A stretch of DNA of 64,000 bases from Bradymonas sp963697525 (GTDB taxonomy: Bacteria; Myxococcota_A; Bradymonadia; Bradymonadales; Bradymonadaceae), in the NCBI GenBank assembly GCA_963697525.1, contig OY969087.1, forward strand, positions 2,852,001 to 2,916,000, read 5' to 3'. Position 1 is the first letter of the stretch. Each line of letters opens with the position of its first letter. The notes below the pieces were generated by a model, which ran no database searches, was not told the origin of the DNA, and saw only the letters and a program-made list of their open reading frames with translations. The position numbers and the translations under genes are program-made. Of this stretch, positions 60,779-64,000 are shown piece after piece.

Positions 60779-61717
60779 ATGGGAAATCGACTGCGTCATT
60801 TCGAACCCGGTATCATCTATTTCATCACCATCCGCTGCCTGCAGCAGCGCTACTTCTTTCGCCCCGGCAAGGACGTCAACACCATCATCGCCAACGTGCT
60901 CGCCTACGCCGCCGACCAGCATGACGTCGATATCTACGCGTTTGTGTTCATGTCCAACCACTTCCACCTGATGGTCGGCTCGCACTCCTGCCAGATTCAG
61001 AAGTTCATGCAGCTCCTCGACACCGAGCTCGCCAAGCAACTAAACGCCCACTGGGGCCGCTCGGGCTCGTTCTTCGAGAGTCGCTACAAGTGCTCGCCGA
61101 TCCTCGACGACGACGAGCTGTTGAACAAACTTCGCTACACGGTGTGCAACCCCTGCGAATCCAACCTGGTCGCCCACCCCAAGTTCTGGCCGGGGCTGTC
61201 CTCCTGGGAGCTCCACGAGTCGGCCAAGCCGCTTGTGGGACAACGCGTCAACAAAAAGGAGTACTGGCGGCTTCGCCGAAAAGACATCGACCACGCCGAG
61301 GCCGAGCGCCGCGCCATGGTCGACTACGAGCTCGAGATGGCCAAGCTGCCCATGTGGAAGGATTTGAGCGACGAGGCGTACAACCAAAAGGTCTTAGAGG
61401 AGCTTCGCGACCACGCCGAGTACCTGGCCGACCACCGAGATGGCGGGTGCGTGGGGGTCGAAAAGATTCTTAGCCAGAACTGGTACGACCGCCCGAAAGA
61501 CTCCGAAAGCTCTCCGTGTCCGCTGTGCCACACGACCGACCCGAAGCTTCGCGAGGAGTACACAACGACGTATTGGGAGATCCGCGACCTCTACAAGCAG
61601 GCCGCCGACAAGTGGAGGGACGGTAAGACCGACCTCGAATTTCCCAACGGCACCATCCCGCCGGGCCACCGCGAGTGCATCGGCGCGCCCGAGCCGCGCG
61701 ACGAAGACCTCGCCTGA
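60779..61717 (+). CDS. REP-associated Y1-type transposase (RAYT)
   Basis: This 312-residue protein begins with the IS200-like core (EPGIIYFITIRC) and continues with SNHFHLMVG, the H-x-H metal site of Y1 transposases. GRSGSFFESRYKC and LRYTVCNPCESNLV follow, in the position of the catalytic Tyr region. Members act on the single-stranded palindromes that flank their gene and appear domesticated. Palindromes of the same core lie on both sides here. GGAG precedes the ATG. The C-terminal third (CPLCHTTDPK) has a possible zinc-binding pair. Confidence 0.85.
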   Translation: MGNRLRHFEPGIIYFITIRCLQQRYFFRPGKDVNTIIANVLAYAADQHDVDIYAFVFMSNHFHLMVGSHSCQIQKFMQLLDTELAKQLNAHWGRSGSFFESRYKCSPILDDDELLNKLRYTVCNPCESNLVAHPKFWPGLSSWELHESAKPLVGQRVNKKEYWRLRRKDIDHAEAERRAMVDYELEMAKLPMWKDLSDEAYNQKVLEELRDHAEYLADHRDGGCVGVEKILSQNWYDRPKDSESSPCPLCHTTDPKLREEYTTTYWEIRDLYKQAADKWRDGKTDLEFPNGTIPPGHRECIGAPEPRDEDLA

Positions 61718-61916
61718 GCGCGATCCCCGCCGGTCCGTGCCACAGTACCACAACACGACGAACAACACGGACGCTTCCGAGCTTTAGCGTTTGAGCGCAT
61801 CGTCATGCCGTTCCCACCCCCGCATTTCCGCGATCGCCAGCAACAAGCCCGAACTCCAAACCGCTTCGGCCGACATCCACCGTTCGGGCGCCCCAGTCAC
61901 AGACGAAAATCGCCTG

Positions 61917-62112
61917 TGAGCCTCCCGCGGCGACCATTTGTACTCCCACAGTTGGTCGCGCAACCGCATGTTTTCTGCCTCTCATGGTGTCTGACACTGT
62001 CTCTCGGGGTGTCTGACACCATTTTGGTGGTGAGCCTCCGGCGGCGACCATTTGTGCTCCCACGGTTGGCCGCACAACCGCATGTTTTCTGCCTCTCATG
62101 GTGTCTGACACC
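61917..62112. repeat. Direct duplication of an 82-base unit, period 114
   Basis: 61917-61998 and 62031-62112 match closely (GCGGCGACCATTTG, then CGCATGTTTTCTGCCTCTCA), each ending in a GGTGTCTGACAC palindrome. This suggests amplification of the REP unit. Confidence 0.85.
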
Positions 62113-62134
62113 ATTTTTGTTGGTGTCTGACACC
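61986..62134. repeat. Right REP palindromes GGTGTC-T-GACACC
   Basis: Four copies lie at 61986-61998 (last base changed), 62008-62020, 62100-62112 and 62122-62134, three of them followed by ATTTT. Confidence 0.85.
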
Positions 62135-62234
62135 ATTTTTGTTGGTTGCGTGGGTTGTGGGCATGCTTGCGCGCGACCACCTGCCTCGCCTATTGGTACA
62201 GCGGCGAAAACGCCCGACACGTTGACCTGTCTTT

Positions 62235-63515
62235 ATGCCTTTGAACATGCCCAGAACTCCCGGCGAAAAGCCCGCAGTCTACCGCTTGATGTATGTGGGA
62301 CGCAGCTCGGCGCAGATCGAGCGCGACTTTGGCGCGCGCCTGTCGCGCTTGATGCGCGAGGGCTTCGAGGTCCACGTGCTCGCCGGCGCCGACGGCGGCT
62401 TTGCCGCGTTGGAGGCGCGCGGGGTGATCGGCAAGGCCATTCCCGTGGTCCACAAACTCAACGTGGCTGGGCTTTTGGGGGCGTATTTTATTGTCCAGGC
62501 GTACTTCATCGAGGAGCGCCCGGTGCTCGTGCACGCCTTCGACGACGTGCTCGCCTGGGTGGGCGCGTTTGCGGCCCACCGCGCCCAGACCGAGGCGGTG
62601 GTGGCCACCGTCGAGCGCCACGCGTTCGTCGAGGATCCGGTGCGCCTGGAGATCGACACCGTCCTGCCGGTGCCGTCTCGGCTGGTCGGCGCGCTCGAGG
62701 CCTTCTCCAACCACGTGGCGGATGTGCCCGTGCGCCAGGGCCTGATGCGCGCTTACGCCTGGTTGGGAGATATCGTCGACAAGTACTTCGTGATCAATGA
62801 GCACGACTTCGACGCCCTTCAGCGCCTCGAGTTGGTCCCGCCAGCCAAGCTCGAGATGATCATCGGCGCCAATGGAGTCGACCTGGACCAATTCGACGTC
62901 ACCGCCGACGAGTTCCCCTCCGTCGACCAGGCCCGACAACGTCTGGGAATCTCTCCGACCTGGCGCCATGTTCTTGGATACCGCGGCCCATTGACGCCCG
63001 CGCGCGGCTCCATCGACCTGCTGCGCTGCATCAAGCGCGTCGGCGAGACCCACCCCTCGGCCGGCTGGCTGATCTTCGCCGAACACGGCGAGGTCGCCGC
63101 CCTGGTCGAGCGCTTCGGCCGCTACGAGCAGGCCGGTCAGGTCAAGATCGTGCGCCAGGTCGACGACGACGCGCTGTTTTATCGCGCCCTCGACGCCTTC
63201 GTGTTGCCGAGCTACCGTGAAGGCGCACCCACCCGCCTGATGGAGGCGGCGGCGACCCGCGTCGGCGCCATCGCCTACAACCTGCCGGCGACCCAATCGG
63301 TCATCGAGCACGGCCAGACCGGCGAATTGGTGCCCCGCGGCGACCTCGACGCCCTAATCGAGGCCGTGCGCGGTGTCCTCGACGACCCCGGCAGGCTCGA
63401 AAGTTACGGGCTGCGGGCCCGCGCCCGCGCCGAGCGCAAGTTCAACCGCCAGCATGTCGAAGACCAGGTCTTTCGCATGTACGACACGGTCCTAGAAACC
63501 AAGCTGAACCAATGA
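62235..63515 (+). CDS. Family 4 glycosyltransferase
   Basis: This 426-residue GT-B enzyme has an N-terminal acceptor half without clear motifs. The donor half has a VLGYRGPL start of the nucleotide-binding domain, YRALDAFVLPSYREGAP and RLMEAAATRVGAIAYN, the GT4 E-x7-E region. The N-terminus (RLMYVGRSSAQIERDF, HVLAGADGGFAALEARG) resembles PglA-like transferases that build surface glycans on lipid carriers. It has no visible ribosome-binding site; a second ATG lies 12 bases on. It overlaps the next gene by four bases (ATGA). Confidence 0.75.
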   Translation: MPLNMPRTPGEKPAVYRLMYVGRSSAQIERDFGARLSRLMREGFEVHVLAGADGGFAALEARGVIGKAIPVVHKLNVAGLLGAYFIVQAYFIEERPVLVHAFDDVLAWVGAFAAHRAQTEAVVATVERHAFVEDPVRLEIDTVLPVPSRLVGALEAFSNHVADVPVRQGLMRAYAWLGDIVDKYFVINEHDFDALQRLELVPPAKLEMIIGANGVDLDQFDVTADEFPSVDQARQRLGISPTWRHVLGYRGPLTPARGSIDLLRCIKRVGETHPSAGWLIFAEHGEVAALVERFGRYEQAGQVKIVRQVDDDALFYRALDAFVLPSYREGAPTRLMEAAATRVGAIAYNLPATQSVIEHGQTGELVPRGDLDALIEAVRGVLDDPGRLESYGLRARARAERKFNRQHVEDQVFRMYDTVLETKLNQ

Positions 63516-63943
63516 CCGAGGCTCCCCCCCAGCCCCAACCCGGCGATCCCCCCGCCAAGACCTGGCGCGACGACACCCTGTCGCTGTTTCTGGTGGTCAG
63601 CGCCGTTCTGCTCGGCGCCATGTACGCCTACGACCAGTGGCAGACCTCGCGCCTCGACGACCAGGTCGCCCGCGCCGACCACATCGCCCAGAAATTCGCC
63701 GTCGACGGCGACAATTGCGGCGTGAGCTCCACCGGACTCGACGGCGAGGTCCTCGTCGTCCACTGTGCCCACTTGCCCGCGGCCAAGGTCGCCACCCTCG
63801 CCAAGAGCGTCGACCCGATCAAATCCGCGCTCGCCCATTTCAAAAAGGTCGCCATCCGCGGCGGCGACAAGCTCCTTATGTGCCCGACGACTCCCTCCGC
63901 ATGGCCCAAGGGCTGCACGCCGACCGACCTGCCCAAACCCTGA
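63512..63943 (+). CDS. Small membrane-anchored protein, unknown function
   Basis: This 143-residue protein has a Pro-rich N-terminus, one hydrophobic helix (about 23-41) and a C-terminal extracytoplasmic domain with four Cys, two of which (C-G-V and H-C-A-H) may pair. It is translationally coupled to the transferase gene. Family not recognised. Confidence 0.55.
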   Translation: MTEAPPQPQPGDPPAKTWRDDTLSLFLVVSAVLLGAMYAYDQWQTSRLDDQVARADHIAQKFAVDGDNCGVSSTGLDGEVLVVHCAHLPAAKVATLAKSVDPIKSALAHFKKVAIRGGDKLLMCPTTPSAWPKGCTPTDLPKP

Positions 63944-64000
63944 ACGGGCGACGACGCTCTCTCCTGCACAAATTCTGCACAAATGCGCCGCACCATCGCC

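Larger units (their letters stand above)
60514..62134 (+). mobile_element. RAYT locus with flanking REP palindromes
   Basis: The transposase gene lies between palindromes on the left (60514-60616) and right (61986-62134). The locus is probably not a classical insertion sequence with terminal inverted repeats. Confidence 0.6.
61718..62234. other. Intergenic repeat-rich region right of the Y1 transposase gene
   Basis: About 520 bases without a gene. It contains a direct duplication (61917-61998 and 62031-62112) and four REP palindromes. Frames through it on the minus strand are by-products of the repeats. Confidence 0.6.

Noticed and set aside
61803..62180. Minus-strand frame through the REP region
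   Set aside because: It is made of the duplicated palindromic units, and its repeated peptide segments follow the DNA repeats.
63966..63987. TGCACAAAT-type direct repeat at the window end
   Set aside because: Two short copies only and the region is cut by the window edge; no feature can be supported.

Overview
The window is GC-rich, densely coding bacterial chromosome. The best guess for the source is a bradymonad or another deltaproteobacterium related to the Myxococcota. The reasons are the secreted proteins built from thrombospondin type 3 (TSP3) and MopE-type repeats, their MYXO-CTERM-like tails (short Cys-rich segment, one hydrophobic helix, Arg cluster), PEGA and PQQ-propeller envelope proteins, and RpoB/RpoC of proteobacterial type. 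The assignment rests on protein character only and is an inference.

Layout. 1-5.1 kb: the end of a contractile-injection (phage-tail-like) locus, with a 5'-cut tail protein and a DUF6519/beta-helix protein. 5.3-9.0 kb (minus strand): a tRNA-queuosine mannosyltransferase-type enzyme, an ExbD-like lipoprotein, solitary rpsD and an SDR-type protein. 9.2-19.7 kb: a NERD-pseudokinase followed by rpoB-rpoC with a long leader and a strong terminator. 19.8-23.3 kb: small envelope genes, mtnC, and a class II amidotransferase-like protein whose active site looks dead. 23.7-43.4 kb: about 20 kb of acidic metal-binding surface proteins. These are a TSP3 protein, a giant TSP3/OmpA fusion, and three tandem MopE-type paralogues containing 402-bp and 528-bp tandem repeats. 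A PEGA protein and murI lie between them on the minus strand. 43.5-49.0 kb: a tightly packed FtsE-FtsX-EnvC-like operon running into two glycosyltransferases. 49.0-53.5 kb (minus): small membrane proteins, a lipoprotein and a large coiled-coil/membrane protein. 53.8-60.4 kb: a lone receiver domain, then a minus-strand operon of pseudokinase-Dna2-like nuclease-helicase, propeller lipoprotein and CPBP membrane protease. 60.5-62.2 kb: a REP-associated Y1 transposase with flanking GGTGTC-N-GACACC palindromes. 62.2-64 kb: a GT4 glycosyltransferase and a small membrane protein.

Together the window mixes core transcription/translation genes with envelope biology. The repeat proteins carry tails expected to be cut and anchored by a membrane protease, and a CPBP-type protease is encoded about 11 kb away. 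Five proteins keep a recognisable fold but lack catalytic residues: two kinase-like domains, the FtsE-like ATPase, the LytM domain and the amidotransferase. The most unusual items are the in-frame fusion of a surface protein to an OmpA porin, the pseudokinase-nuclease-helicase, the degenerate FtsE in an otherwise orthodox FtsEX-EnvC operon, and a possible small structured RNA near 20.9 kb.
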